Below are positions 49,751 to 57,965 of a DNA stretch of 64,000 nt, piece after piece. The stretch's first letter is position 1. Each line of letters opens with the position of its first letter. The DNA comes from JACKFB01 sp041389525 (lineage in GTDB: Bacteria > Myxococcota_A > UBA9042 > PHBI01 > JACKFB01). The notes under the pieces were generated by a model. The model worked only from the letters and a program-made list of their open reading frames with translations. It made no database searches and had not been told where the DNA came from. Location of the stretch: assembly GCA_041389525.1 (NCBI GenBank), contig JAWKRR010000022.1, positions 39,417 to 103,416 on the forward strand, given 5' to 3'. Position numbers and translations under genes: made by a program.

Positions 49751-50587
49751 ATGATGGACTCCATGACAACTAGACGCGCCGCCCTGCACCCGAAAAGCCT
49801 TTGGTTCGTCGTTGTCGCCGCCGCCGCGGTCCTGGGCTGGTGGGTCTGGCAGGTGGGCATCTGCGAGGGCAGCCGGGACTGCCGCTGCGTGGCCCCCGAG
49901 AACTGCGACCCCGGGCTGGAGTGCCACTCGGGCTACTGCTGGGACGTGGAGGCCGAGGGTCCGGACGCCCCGTACTTCCTCTCCGCGGAGGACTCCGGGC
50001 TGACACGACCGGCGCGCGAACACGTCGCTGCCAATGCCCGGGTCGGACGTCACGGCCACGTGGCGGACATCGGCGCCGGTTGGGGGGCGGACTCCCTCCG
50101 GCTCGCCGAGGTCGTGGGTCGGGAAGGACGCGTCTACGCCACCGACATCGAGCCGCGCATGGTGTCGCACCTGCAGCAGGCTGCCGTGCAATGGGACGTT
50201 CCGGCCCTCAGCCCCCGGCTGGTGCAGGGTCGCCGCGCCCTGGGCCTGGATGACGCGAAGGACGGGACCCTGGACCTCGCGCTGTTCATCGACTCGGTCA
50301 AGTTCCTGGAGGGCGATCCGCGCGACGAGGATGTGCGCTATCTGAGCGAGCTGCGCCGCAAGATGAAGCCCGACGCGCAGGTCTTCTACCACTTCGTCTG
50401 GCTCGAGTCCGACCAGCGGGACAGGGACGCCACGGCCGACCTCTTTCGCGCGGCTGGCTTCACGAGGGTGCGGGAGCTGCCCATGCCCGAAGGAATGCCG
50501 GCACATAGGAAGGTCTGGCCCATGGGGCGGCTGGGCCTGATCACGCGGACCCACGCCCAGGGGTTCTTTCTCGAGCTCCAGCCTTAG
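49751..50587 (+). CDS. SAM-dependent methyltransferase with an N-terminal membrane anchor
   Basis: The start is one of three close ATGs (49751, 49754, 49763); none has a clear ribosome site. The 278-residue product has a basic N-terminus, one membrane helix (LWFVVVAAAAVLGWWVW) and a compact Cys-rich segment (CEGSRDCRCVAPENC, then CHSGYC). A class I methyltransferase domain follows: motif I VADIGAGWGADSLRLAE, then YATDIEPRMV and LDLALFIDSVKFLE. By the positive-inside rule the Cys-rich and methyltransferase parts would face the periplasm, where SAM is not expected. Either the topology is reversed or the domain has another role. It stands alone at the right side of the accessory patch. Confidence 0.82.
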   Translation: MMDSMTTRRAALHPKSLWFVVVAAAAVLGWWVWQVGICEGSRDCRCVAPENCDPGLECHSGYCWDVEAEGPDAPYFLSAEDSGLTRPAREHVAANARVGRHGHVADIGAGWGADSLRLAEVVGREGRVYATDIEPRMVSHLQQAAVQWDVPALSPRLVQGRRALGLDDAKDGTLDLALFIDSVKFLEGDPRDEDVRYLSELRRKMKPDAQVFYHFVWLESDQRDRDATADLFRAAGFTRVRELPMPEGMPAHRKVWPMGRLGLITRTHAQGFFLELQP

Positions 50588-50699
50588 CGACCCGCGGACG
50601 ACGCTCTGTGGGTCACGGGGGGCGATGCATGAACCGGTCACGGCGAGCGGGACTGGCGGCGCTGTGTCGACCGGCCGGTGTCCGAGCCCCTCCCCCCCG

Positions 50700-50743
50700 A
50701 GCCCCTCCCGGGTTTCTCCGATGACCTCCCGGGGCTCAGCTAA
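50700..50743. repeat. Two REP-like elements
   Basis: GAGCCCCTCCCGGGTTTCTCC (50700-50720) is followed by GATGACCTCCCGGGGCTC and AGCTAA (to 50743). Both resemble the unit at 47782. They mark the right end of the REP-rich patch. Confidence 0.65.
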
Positions 50744-50925
50744 CATAGACATGAACGCCGCGTCCGGCCTCGCGAAGGCGTCGACGCCAGCGTGCGCGGT
50801 GAAGTGCGATTCGATGCAGCTCCCGCCGCAGCCCGCGAAGGCCGCCAGCGTGACGGTGAGAGTGATGCCATGGGAAATTCGGCGTACCGATACCGAGGGG
50901 CCCTCCTGCGTGCGTTGCCGTCGTT

Positions 50926-50978
50926 CGGCCCGGGTTGTGTCGGCCCGGGTTGCGTTGGCCCGGGTTGTGTCGGCCCGG
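50926..50978. repeat. 15-base tandem repeat
   Basis: CGGCCCGGGTTGTGT (50926), CGGCCCGGGTTGCGT (50941) and TGGCCCGGGTTGTGT (50956) run head to tail, followed by a partial CGGCCCGG. GGCCCGGG is nearly self-complementary. Coding potential is unconvincing. Confidence 0.7.
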
Positions 50979-51058
50979 CGCAGGAGGACCGTGAGGCCCT
51001 CTCCGCGCGGACCGACCGCAACGCACCGCAAGCCTCTGAGATCAGCGGGAACGGGCTG

Positions 51059-51111
51059 GATCTCGGGCTTGGCTTCGGTGGTCGGCTGACGATGAATCGC
51101 CAGCCCGCATC
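51059..51111. repeat. Inverted pair of the dispersed word, hairpin-forming
   Basis: GATCTCGGGCTTGGC (51059-51073) faces GCCAGCCCGCATC (51099-51111). Apart from one inserted T and a two-base difference they are inverted copies, so the pair can fold into a hairpin at the end of the minus-strand lipoprotein gene (stop at 51110), where it could act as a terminator. Confidence 0.55.
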
Positions 51112-54031
51112 AGGGGATTTCGACCATCGTGGGCATCAGCGTCTGGAAGTTCGCGGAGATGGCGCCGTACTCGAAGCTTCCCTGGGCTTGGGCTCCCAGC
51201 AGCAGGTGCGAGCCGACGCGGACGAAGCCCGTGGGCTGAAAGGGCTGGGCTGAGCCGCCGAAGGCCGCTTGCCTGCCGAGTTGCACGCTCCAGGCCACCT
51301 CGTCGGGTTTGAACTCGAAGACCGCGGTGACGCGCGGGCTAATCTCTTCGGCCACGACCAGCGAGCCGTTGTCTCGCAGCGCAACGCCCGCCGCCAGCGG
51401 CGCCCAGCCGGAAAACGGGCCCGCCCCCGCGAAGTGCCGCGTGTCCGGCGCCCCCAGCGAGACCGGCGTGCCGTCGGCGGCGTAGGTCGCCAGCGCCAGC
51501 GCGTCGGCCTGCACCGCCTCGCCGTCCCAGGGCTGGCCGCCGCGCAGCGCCACCGCGATCACGACGCGCCCCTGCCCGTCCCGCGCCGCCCCCAGCACCC
51601 AGCCCGGGATGTCGTGCTCGTCCTCGACCGCTCCCGTCAGCCCCAGCCGCGTCCACCGCGTCGACCAGAACGGCGACCGCGAGGCCAGCTCGGTCAGCGG
51701 CCCCAGCACGTGGACCCGCTCGCCGTCGGCCACCAGCGTGGCGTCCACGCGGGCCCCCGGCCCCGGCAGCGGCGTGCTGAATCGCGGCGTTCCATCGGCG
51801 CGCAGCCGCACCACCGCCCCGTCGTCGAAGAACGCGACCTCGTCGCCGGCGACCACCGGCGGGCCCGTGGGGAAGAGCGCCGTCCCGCCCCGGTGTACCC
51901 ACTTCACCGCGCCCGCCGCGTCGACGCCGACGGCGACCTGCTCGCCCGAAAACCCCGTCTCGGCGCCGATGGTCGCGCCCGCCGCGGCCGCGCCGAAGAC
52001 CACCGCGCCGCCGTCCGCCCGCCACACCGCCGTCCGTGGCGTGCCCCACGCCGGAAAGGTCACGACGCCCTGCGGCACCAAGTCCGCCGACCACCGCACC
52101 ACCCGCGAGCCGACCGACGAGAGGTTGCTGGCCAACGTCATCGCGACGCCGCCGCCCGCGGTGGCTCCGGGCCCGCCGGGGGACCAGCCGCTGTTCTGGT
52201 CGGCCGCCGGCACCACCTCGTGGAAGGCGACCAGGTCCGACTTGGCGAAGCGGAGGTCCAGGTCCGGCGGGCAGATGCCGGCCGGGCAGCCCGAGTGCGA
52301 GGCGACCAGCCAGCAGTGGCCTGTCAGCTCGCGGCCCCGGCAGGCGTTGGCGCCGGTCAACACAGGCGCGATGCCGGCGGGCGACTCGGTGGTCCACTGA
52401 AGCCAGCGGCCGGTGGTGACCTCGAAGCTGCACTCGTCGGCGCAGGACTCGCCGAGCTCGGGGAAGACCACGCGGGCGCCCTGGGGGTCGGTCAGGCGGA
52501 CGCGGACCGTGGTGGTCGCCTGGGCAAGCTCGGCGGCGGGCAGCCCGACCTGGACGGCTGCTGCCGAGCCCAGCCCGACGCGCCCCTTGGGACCGGCGGC
52601 CATCGTGTTGCGGTCGAGCGTCGCCTCGCGGCCCAGCGCCCGAAAGCGCGTGATGGTGTCGCCCTCGATGACGGTGTGCTGCCCGCCGAAGATGCGGTCG
52701 AAGGACCCGAGATGCGCCCGCCCGAGATCGTCGATGTCGATGCTGGCCGTCCCGCCCGCGCCGACGAGGGTCCAGGCGAAGTCGTCGGCGGTCCCCGTGC
52801 CGTAGAACAGCGCGCCGGGGCCGCCCGGGCCGAAACCGCTTGGGGGCCGCCCGATGGAGCCCGCGACCATGTGCCAGCGGCCCGCGGCGTCGATGCGGAA
52901 GGCCTTGGGGCCCTCGAAGAACGAGCCGAGGACGGGCGCCGAGGGGACCGTGGGCACCGGCAGCTCGGTCCACTGGCCGCCGTCGTCGCGGAAGACCGTG
53001 ATGACCGAGCCCTCGCTGGTGGCGGCGACGTGCAGGCGCGATTGGGCGTCGTAGGCGGCCGAGACCCCGAATAGCAGGGTATTTCCTGCCTCTTTGGAGA
53101 TGGGGAGGGCGGCGGATTGCCAGTCGGGGCTGGCGGCGGCGGGGTCGCGGCTCTGGTAGACGGTGTAGCCCAGGTCGTCGCGGGAGGAGACGATGGCGGC
53201 GGCGCCGTCGGGGGCGATGGCGAGGGCCAGGGTGGGCGTGCTGCCTGTGTTGGAGCCGACCTCGGTGACGGTGAAGGGGACGTCGGCGGCGGCTCGCGCG
53301 GGGCGGGTCGCGTACTTGACGGCGACGCCCTCGGCGTAGGCGACGTGCAGCAGGTCGGCGGCGTCGATCTCCATGACCGCGGCGGTCTCGGGGGCGAACG
53401 CGTACAGAGCCAGGCCGCAGCGGGCGCCCACGGTGGTCGCGTAGAAGCCGCGCTGGTGGACGTCGAAGTGCCCGGCGATGACGTGCAGGTCGCCGTGGGA
53501 GTCGAAGTCTAGGGCCTGCCAGCCTTCGTACTGGGTGGTGGGCTCGTGGATGTCGAGGTAGTAGCCGGCGTAGGCGCCATCGAAGCGCGAGAGGTAGGGC
53601 GGGCAAGTGTCCGAGGCGCCGTAGGTGCGGGACTTGGGCGCGACGAAGTCTTCGGTGCCGGCGGGGGGCGGGATCTCGAGCGTGAAGGTGGACTTCGACG
53701 AGCCAGTGACGGCAAAGCGCAGGGTGGTCGCGCCCGGCGAGTCGTCCGGGACCAGCTCGAGCGCCCGGTCCGCGCTGATGCTCCAGGTCCCGGTTTGATA
53801 GGGGTCGAAGCCCGAGTAGCGCTCGTAGGTGCCGTCGACGTCCAGCCACAGCGCGTCCGTCTCGTGGGTCGCGTCGTCCTCCGCGGTGAAGTGGACCCAC
53901 TCCTCGTAGCTCCAGACGTGCCCGCCCAGCCGCTCGGTCAACGCCTCCGGACTGGCCGCCCCGCCGCCGCCACACCCCACCGCGAGCCAAGCCGCCAGAG
54001 CCGTCACCAGCCGCCACCGCCCCCCGCCCAT
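51110..54031 (-). CDS. Large lipoprotein, probably beta-propeller
   Basis: The start is ATG at 54031, five bases after GGAGG; the frame is open further up. The 973-residue product starts MGGGRWRLVTALAAWLAVGC, a lipoprotein signal with Cys20. Repeated blade-like segments are seen in the first part (ALDFDSHGDLHVIAGHF, SIDIDDLGRAHLGSFD, AFRIDAAGRWHMVAGS) and again in the last 300 residues (VGVDAAGAVKWVHR, VVRLRADGTPRFSTPL). Between them a Cys-paired domain at about 590-650 (CADECSFEVTTGRWLQW, NACRGRELTGHCW) resembles bacterial beta repeats seen in surface proteins. No enzyme signature was found. It is a surface protein of unknown role. Confidence 0.85.
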   Translation of the reverse strand: MGGGRWRLVTALAAWLAVGCGGGGAASPEALTERLGGHVWSYEEWVHFTAEDDATHETDALWLDVDGTYERYSGFDPYQTGTWSISADRALELVPDDSPGATTLRFAVTGSSKSTFTLEIPPPAGTEDFVAPKSRTYGASDTCPPYLSRFDGAYAGYYLDIHEPTTQYEGWQALDFDSHGDLHVIAGHFDVHQRGFYATTVGARCGLALYAFAPETAAVMEIDAADLLHVAYAEGVAVKYATRPARAAADVPFTVTEVGSNTGSTPTLALAIAPDGAAAIVSSRDDLGYTVYQSRDPAAASPDWQSAALPISKEAGNTLLFGVSAAYDAQSRLHVAATSEGSVITVFRDDGGQWTELPVPTVPSAPVLGSFFEGPKAFRIDAAGRWHMVAGSIGRPPSGFGPGGPGALFYGTGTADDFAWTLVGAGGTASIDIDDLGRAHLGSFDRIFGGQHTVIEGDTITRFRALGREATLDRNTMAAGPKGRVGLGSAAAVQVGLPAAELAQATTTVRVRLTDPQGARVVFPELGESCADECSFEVTTGRWLQWTTESPAGIAPVLTGANACRGRELTGHCWLVASHSGCPAGICPPDLDLRFAKSDLVAFHEVVPAADQNSGWSPGGPGATAGGGVAMTLASNLSSVGSRVVRWSADLVPQGVVTFPAWGTPRTAVWRADGGAVVFGAAAAGATIGAETGFSGEQVAVGVDAAGAVKWVHRGGTALFPTGPPVVAGDEVAFFDDGAVVRLRADGTPRFSTPLPGPGARVDATLVADGERVHVLGPLTELASRSPFWSTRWTRLGLTGAVEDEHDIPGWVLGAARDGQGRVVIAVALRGGQPWDGEAVQADALALATYAADGTPVSLGAPDTRHFAGAGPFSGWAPLAAGVALRDNGSLVVAEEISPRVTAVFEFKPDEVAWSVQLGRQAAFGGSAQPFQPTGFVRVGSHLLLGAQAQGSFEYGAISANFQTLMPTMVEIP

Positions 54032-54380
54032 GACCGCCTCCTGCGCCGCAGATGGCCAATCGAAAGCCCGCACCGACGCCAAGTCAATGGCCCGCGAGCG
54101 AGTGGACAGCCGCCGTACTCGAGGAGCCATCGGCTAGCAGTCGCTGGACCGAGCGTGAACCACGCGAGAACCAGGCGATTCCGGCCCGTCACCCAGGGGC
54201 CCATGACCGCGTCAGCCCGCCGAGCGCGACCTCGCGACCGATTCGCTTGTTCGTCGGATAATGCCTTATTCTACTGCGAAATAAAATGAGAATAGAGTGT
54301 GCTTGACCCCAAGCCCCGCCTCGAGCGGGAGCGTGCGCCGGAGCACGCCGTCGCGGGCTACGGCTGTCGGCGCGCGCGGC
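54032..54380. other. Intergenic stretch with an AT-rich patch
   Basis: These 349 bases separate two minus-strand lipoprotein genes. The patch at about 54258-54300 is strikingly AT-rich for this genome (ATAATGCCTTATTCTACTG, AAATAAAATGAG) and probably contains the promoter of the downstream gene. I could not choose a convincing -35/-10 pair. Confidence 0.45.
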
Positions 54381-55433
54381 CTAGTCGAGGTCGGCGCAGA
54401 TGGCGCGGAGCCACAAGCCTTTCACGGCTTCGTCGGAGCTGAGGCAGAGCTCGGCGGTGTTGGCGGTCGTGGCGTTCAGGGTGCTCCACTTGGAGCGGCC
54501 GGGGAAGTAGGCGCCGGCGCTGGTGGCTTGGAAGCCGTCGGGGCAGGCTTTGGTGTGGCACTCGTTGGCGCCCGAGGCGCCGATGTCGAATGTGTCCTTG
54601 TCCGCGGAAGCTTTGCCGGATGGGACGGTCATGCAGACCACGGCGATCTCCCAGGCCGAGTCGGCGTCTGCGTTGCCGCAGAGCTGCCAGCCTTGGGCGC
54701 TCCAGTCGCTGTGGTCGAGCTCGACGTTGGGGAACTGCGACCAAAAGCCGCCGCCGCTGAGCGCGAACATCCCGTCGGGGCAGGCGACTTCTTGGCAAGT
54801 GCCGCCCTTTGGCTTGTCGAAGTTCTCGCCGCGAAAGGCGTAGGTGCTCTTGTCGGTGATGGTGGCGCAGATGGCCTCGACCGTCCACTGGGTGCCGCCC
54901 GGGAAGCTGGTGCCGCAGATGGTCCAGCGGTTGGCGTCGATGGGGCCGTGCTGGTCCAGCTTGACCTTCGTCGCGTCCCAGGAGCCGCCGCCGCCCAAAA
55001 TGGAGGTCCCCGCGGGGCACTTCGCCTCGATGCACTGCCGCCCGCCGCCCGCGTGGGTCTCGGTGACGGTCACGCGCTGCTGGCCGGTGACCAGCGGCGG
55101 CGCGCAGACGCAGGGGAACCAGTCGCTGCCGTCCGCGAAGCAGGTCTGGGTGCCGTCGCGGTTGTTCGCGCAGATGCACGCCTGAGTCGTGCCGGCATCG
55201 CACACGGGCGCTACGTCCGGCTGCACCGGGAGGTCCGCCGCGGTGTCGGGGGTGACGCTCTGGTCGCCACCGGGCACGTCGGCGATCACGTCGGGGGCGG
55301 CGTCTGCGTCCCCCGAGGTGGCGACGTCGCCGCTGACGTCATTGGTCGGAATGAAGACGGTGGTCCCGTTGGACTCGGCGCAGCCGGCGGCGAGCATGAG
55401 TCCTGCAAATAGCGCGAAGGTTGGCGTTTTCAT
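54381..55433 (-). CDS. Lipoprotein with three CPDG-type repeats
   Basis: The ATG is at 55433 and the product has 350 residues. The signal MKTPTFALFAGLMLAAGC gives a lipidated Cys18. A low-complexity Asp/Val/Ala spacer follows (DVATSGDADAAPDV), then a small Cys module (ACICANNRDGTQTCFAD). Three repeats of about 70 residues follow, each starting C-P-A/D-G and containing a Gly-rich turn (CPAGTSILGGGGSWD, CPDGMFALSGGGFWSQ, CPDGFQATSAGAYFPG). Each repeat ends with a WxxxxxC segment (WTVEAICATI, WEIAVVCMTV, WLRAICADL). This repeated beta unit recurs in myxobacterial exported proteins; its function is unknown. Confidence 0.83.
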   Translation of the reverse strand: MKTPTFALFAGLMLAAGCAESNGTTVFIPTNDVSGDVATSGDADAAPDVIADVPGGDQSVTPDTAADLPVQPDVAPVCDAGTTQACICANNRDGTQTCFADGSDWFPCVCAPPLVTGQQRVTVTETHAGGGRQCIEAKCPAGTSILGGGGSWDATKVKLDQHGPIDANRWTICGTSFPGGTQWTVEAICATITDKSTYAFRGENFDKPKGGTCQEVACPDGMFALSGGGFWSQFPNVELDHSDWSAQGWQLCGNADADSAWEIAVVCMTVPSGKASADKDTFDIGASGANECHTKACPDGFQATSAGAYFPGRSKWSTLNATTANTAELCLSSDEAVKGLWLRAICADLD

Positions 55434-55571
55434 GGTGAGGTAGCCTGGGTGGCGGCGGGCGGGTTGTCAACCGAGGTGATGCATTTCACACACCCGAGCC
55501 CGACGGTGTCGAGCGCCGGGTATCCGGTCACTCCCGGGGCGTCAGAGCGCAGCCAGATGGCTCGAAAGCGC

Positions 55572-56819
55572 CTACCAGGACGAGCTGGCGCCGCCACCGC
55601 CGGAGCTGCCGCCGCCCCCAGACCAGGACGAGGATGAGCTGCTCGACGAGTACGAGCTGCTCGACGAATACGAGCTGCTCGACGAGTACGAGCCGCCGCC
55701 CCCGGAGCCCGCGCTCCAGTTGCCGCTGTTCTCGGCGGTCGGCACCACGCCGAAGAGCAAGGTCGTGACGGACTGCATGAAGGCGAGGGCGAGCGTGTCG
55801 ATGGCGTTCACCTCACCCGCCAGCGAGGCGCCGAACGCGAAGGCGAGGACGAGCACGCCGCCGATGATGAGGAAGGCGATGAAGTGGCCGCGGGCCTTGC
55901 GGCGGCTGGCGGCGTAGGTGCCGAAGCCGGCGTAGATGTACCAGACCAGCGTGTAGATGATGGCGTGGGCTGGCGAGCCCGCGAGGTACGAGAACACGGC
56001 GAGCGCGGCCGGGACGACGAGCCAGACGGCGATGGCGGTGGGGAGCACGAGGCGCTCTCGCAGCGCGTGGCTGGCGCGCTCGGACTCGGTGGCGGACTCG
56101 AGCTTGGCGCGAGCCTTGGCCTTGGCGCGTTTGCGGGCGTGACGGTTGCCGCCGATGGTGGCGTGGGCGCCGAGCCAGATGCGGCGGCCGAGGGCGGCTC
56201 CAAAGGCGGCCAGGACGGCGAGCTGCAGGCTCCACCAGGGCCAGACTGGCGGCGGCGGCCGCGGCGTGATGAGGCCCTGGGGCTCGAGGTGGTCGACGGC
56301 CTCGGCCACGGACTCGACGATCTCCACGCCAGCATCGCCGTAGCGCTGGCCTGCCAGGTTCGGGCGCAGCGCGTCCAGCATCGCCACGGCCTGGCCGTCG
56401 GTGATGACCGGTTCCAGGCCGTAGCCAAGGTGCAGGCGGCTGCGGCGGTCGCTGATGGCCAGCACGAAGAGGACGCCGTCGTCGCGCTCCTCGCTGCCGC
56501 CGCCCCAGGCGTCGAAGACCTGCTGGGCGTAGTGGGCGATGTCGGCGCCGGCGGTCGTGTCGATGACCAGCACGGCCATCTGGACGCCGCTGGCCTCGCG
56601 GAGAGCCAGCAATTCACTGGCGATTCGGGACTCGTCGCTGTCGGAGAGCACGCCCGCGAGGTCGGTTACCGGCTGGGTGATCTGGGGGATCTGGGCGCGG
56701 GCGGCCGGGGCGCTGGCCAGCGCGGCGGTCAGGGCGAGGGCCGCCACCCTGAGCCAAGCCCAGCGGGTTGGCACTCTCGACCACGTGGCACTCGCGATAT
56801 GGCGTGAGATTCGCGGCAT
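55572..56819 (-). CDS. TPM-domain membrane protein (YgcG-like) with a Ser/Gly-rich tail
   Basis: The start codon at 56819 is one base from the LemA-like stop. The 415-residue product has a signal peptide (WLRVAALALTAALASAPAARAQ). A TPM domain spans about 50-190 (VTDLAGVLSDSDESRIASELL, DDGVLFVLAISDRRSRLHLGYGLE). Three or four membrane segments occupy about 200-370. The long tail is almost only Ser, Gly and Tyr, coded by repeats at about 55625-55690. TPM proteins are linked to membrane protein quality control or photosystem repair in others, and the YgcG group has a Gly/Ser tail like this. Together with the LemA and second TPM genes it forms a common bacterial trio, presumably acting together in the envelope. 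Confidence 0.9.
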   Translation of the reverse strand: MPRISRHIASATWSRVPTRWAWLRVAALALTAALASAPAARAQIPQITQPVTDLAGVLSDSDESRIASELLALREASGVQMAVLVIDTTAGADIAHYAQQVFDAWGGGSEERDDGVLFVLAISDRRSRLHLGYGLEPVITDGQAVAMLDALRPNLAGQRYGDAGVEIVESVAEAVDHLEPQGLITPRPPPPVWPWWSLQLAVLAAFGAALGRRIWLGAHATIGGNRHARKRAKAKARAKLESATESERASHALRERLVLPTAIAVWLVVPAALAVFSYLAGSPAHAIIYTLVWYIYAGFGTYAASRRKARGHFIAFLIIGGVLVLAFAFGASLAGEVNAIDTLALAFMQSVTTLLFGVVPTAENSGNWSAGSGGGGSYSSSSSYSSSSSYSSSSSSSSWSGGGGSSGGGGASSSW

Positions 56820-56820
56820 G

Positions 56821-57429
56821 TCACTCCGCTCCGAGCGCGTCGGACGTCGGGACGCTGGTCGGGTAGCCGAAGAGCCCGGCCCACAGCCGGTTCGGGAAGG
56901 CGCCGGCGGACGCGTTGTAGGCCGCGGCGGCCTCGTCGTAGCGCTGGCGCTCGACCCGCACGCGGTTGTCGGCGCCGCTCAGCTCGGCCATCCGCTCGCG
57001 CGCGTTTGAGCTGGCCTCCCACAGCTTGCGCGTGCCCTCCTGCCGCTCCTGGACGTTGACGAGCTGGGCGCGGGCGCGGGCGACCTCGGCATAAGCGCCC
57101 GCGAGGCTGCGCTGGCCGACCAGCGCTGCGAGGAAAGCCAGCCCGACCAGCGCTCCAGCACCGATGAGGGCGTAGCGGCGACGGCGAGCGGCGGCGGCTG
57201 CGACGGCCAGCTTGGCGTCACGGCGGCGGCGTAGCTCAGCGATGGCGGGGCCGACGAACTGCTCGGGGATGGCTAGCTCGCGGCCGACGTCGACGAGCTC
57301 TTCGACGCTGAGACGGTCGGCGTCGAGCTGCTGAAGCTCGGCCGCGACCCCGATGATGTCGTCGACGTCTTCGTAATCGATGCTTCGTGGGCTTCGTGGG
57401 CTTCGTGGGCTCGGTGGGGGCTGGCTCAT
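56821..57429 (-). CDS. LemA-like protein
   Basis: The start is ATG at 57429 (MSQPPP), overlapping the upstream TPM stop by four bases. The 202-residue product has a Pro/Ser/Arg repeat near the N-terminus coded by nine-base tandem repeats (about 57382-57413). An Asp/Glu-rich helical region follows (VDDIIGVAAELQQLDADRL), then a membrane helix at about 101-120. The LemA-type C-terminus reads VRVERQRYDEAAAAYNASAGAFPNRLWAGLFGYP. The usual LemA start, with the helix at the very N-terminus, is displaced by about 90 extra residues. LemA proteins are outward-facing membrane proteins of unclear function, almost always near TPM genes. Confidence 0.88.
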   Translation of the reverse strand: MSQPPPSPRSPRSPRSIDYEDVDDIIGVAAELQQLDADRLSVEELVDVGRELAIPEQFVGPAIAELRRRRDAKLAVAAAAARRRRYALIGAGALVGLAFLAALVGQRSLAGAYAEVARARAQLVNVQERQEGTRKLWEASSNARERMAELSGADNRVRVERQRYDEAAAAYNASAGAFPNRLWAGLFGYPTSVPTSDALGAE

Positions 57430-57869
57430 GAGGTGGTCACCCGGTTGGGTAGCTCGTCGCCGGCGTCGTCCTCGCCCGGGGCGGCGGTCAGCAGCAGCTC
57501 GCCGATGGCTGCCAGCGCTGAGATGAGGCCCTCGGCGGGCCGGCCCTCGGCGAAACCCTGGGCGACGCGGTCGGTGGCGACCTTCCAGAACTCGGGCGCG
57601 GTGGCCCCGTAGACTCCCGGGCCTGCCCAGACCGCCGCGCGCCTGTCGTCGACGGCGACGTAGAGCAGCACGCCGGTCCCGTCGCGGGTCCGGTCCATGC
57701 CCAGCGTGTGAAAGAGCTCGCCCGCCCGCGCCAGCGGCCCGTCCCCGGTGTAGCGAGCCTCGAGGTGCACGCCGATCTCGCCGCGGTGGCCGCGCTCGGC
57801 GGCGTCGATGGCCGCGACGACCCGCCGTTGCTGGTCGCGCGTGAGGTGCGGTCGGCGGAAGAGCGCCAT
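57426..57869 (-). CDS. TPM-domain protein, cytoplasmic type
   Basis: The start is taken as ATG at 57869 (MALFRRPHLTRDQQRRVVAAI), which begins at the conserved part; ATG at 57917 and a TTG at 57932 are alternatives without a good ribosome site. The 147-residue product is one TPM domain: IDAAERGHRGEIGVHLEARY, FHTLGMDRTRDGTGVLLYVAVDDRRAAVWAGPGV and WKVATDRVAQGFAEGRPAEGL. There is no signal peptide. It is first of the TPM/LemA/TPM operon with four-base stop-start overlap to the next gene, so stoichiometric production is likely. Confidence 0.88.
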   Translation of the reverse strand: MALFRRPHLTRDQQRRVVAAIDAAERGHRGEIGVHLEARYTGDGPLARAGELFHTLGMDRTRDGTGVLLYVAVDDRRAAVWAGPGVYGATAPEFWKVATDRVAQGFAEGRPAEGLISALAAIGELLLTAAPGEDDAGDELPNRVTTS

Positions 57870-57965
57870 GGCGGCCCGGTCCCCAGGGTGCGGTGATGGG
57901 CGGAGCTTCGCACTCATCGGGGGGTATCTCAACCAGGTCGGGGCAGCGCGGTGAGGGCGCCGTGC

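Larger units (their letters stand above)
50588..51109. other. Intergenic stretch with repeats
   Basis: These 522 bases hold two REP-like elements (50700-50743), three copies of a 15-base repeat (50926-50978) and an inverted pair of the dispersed word (51059-51111). Short open frames here have no family support. Confidence 0.55.
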
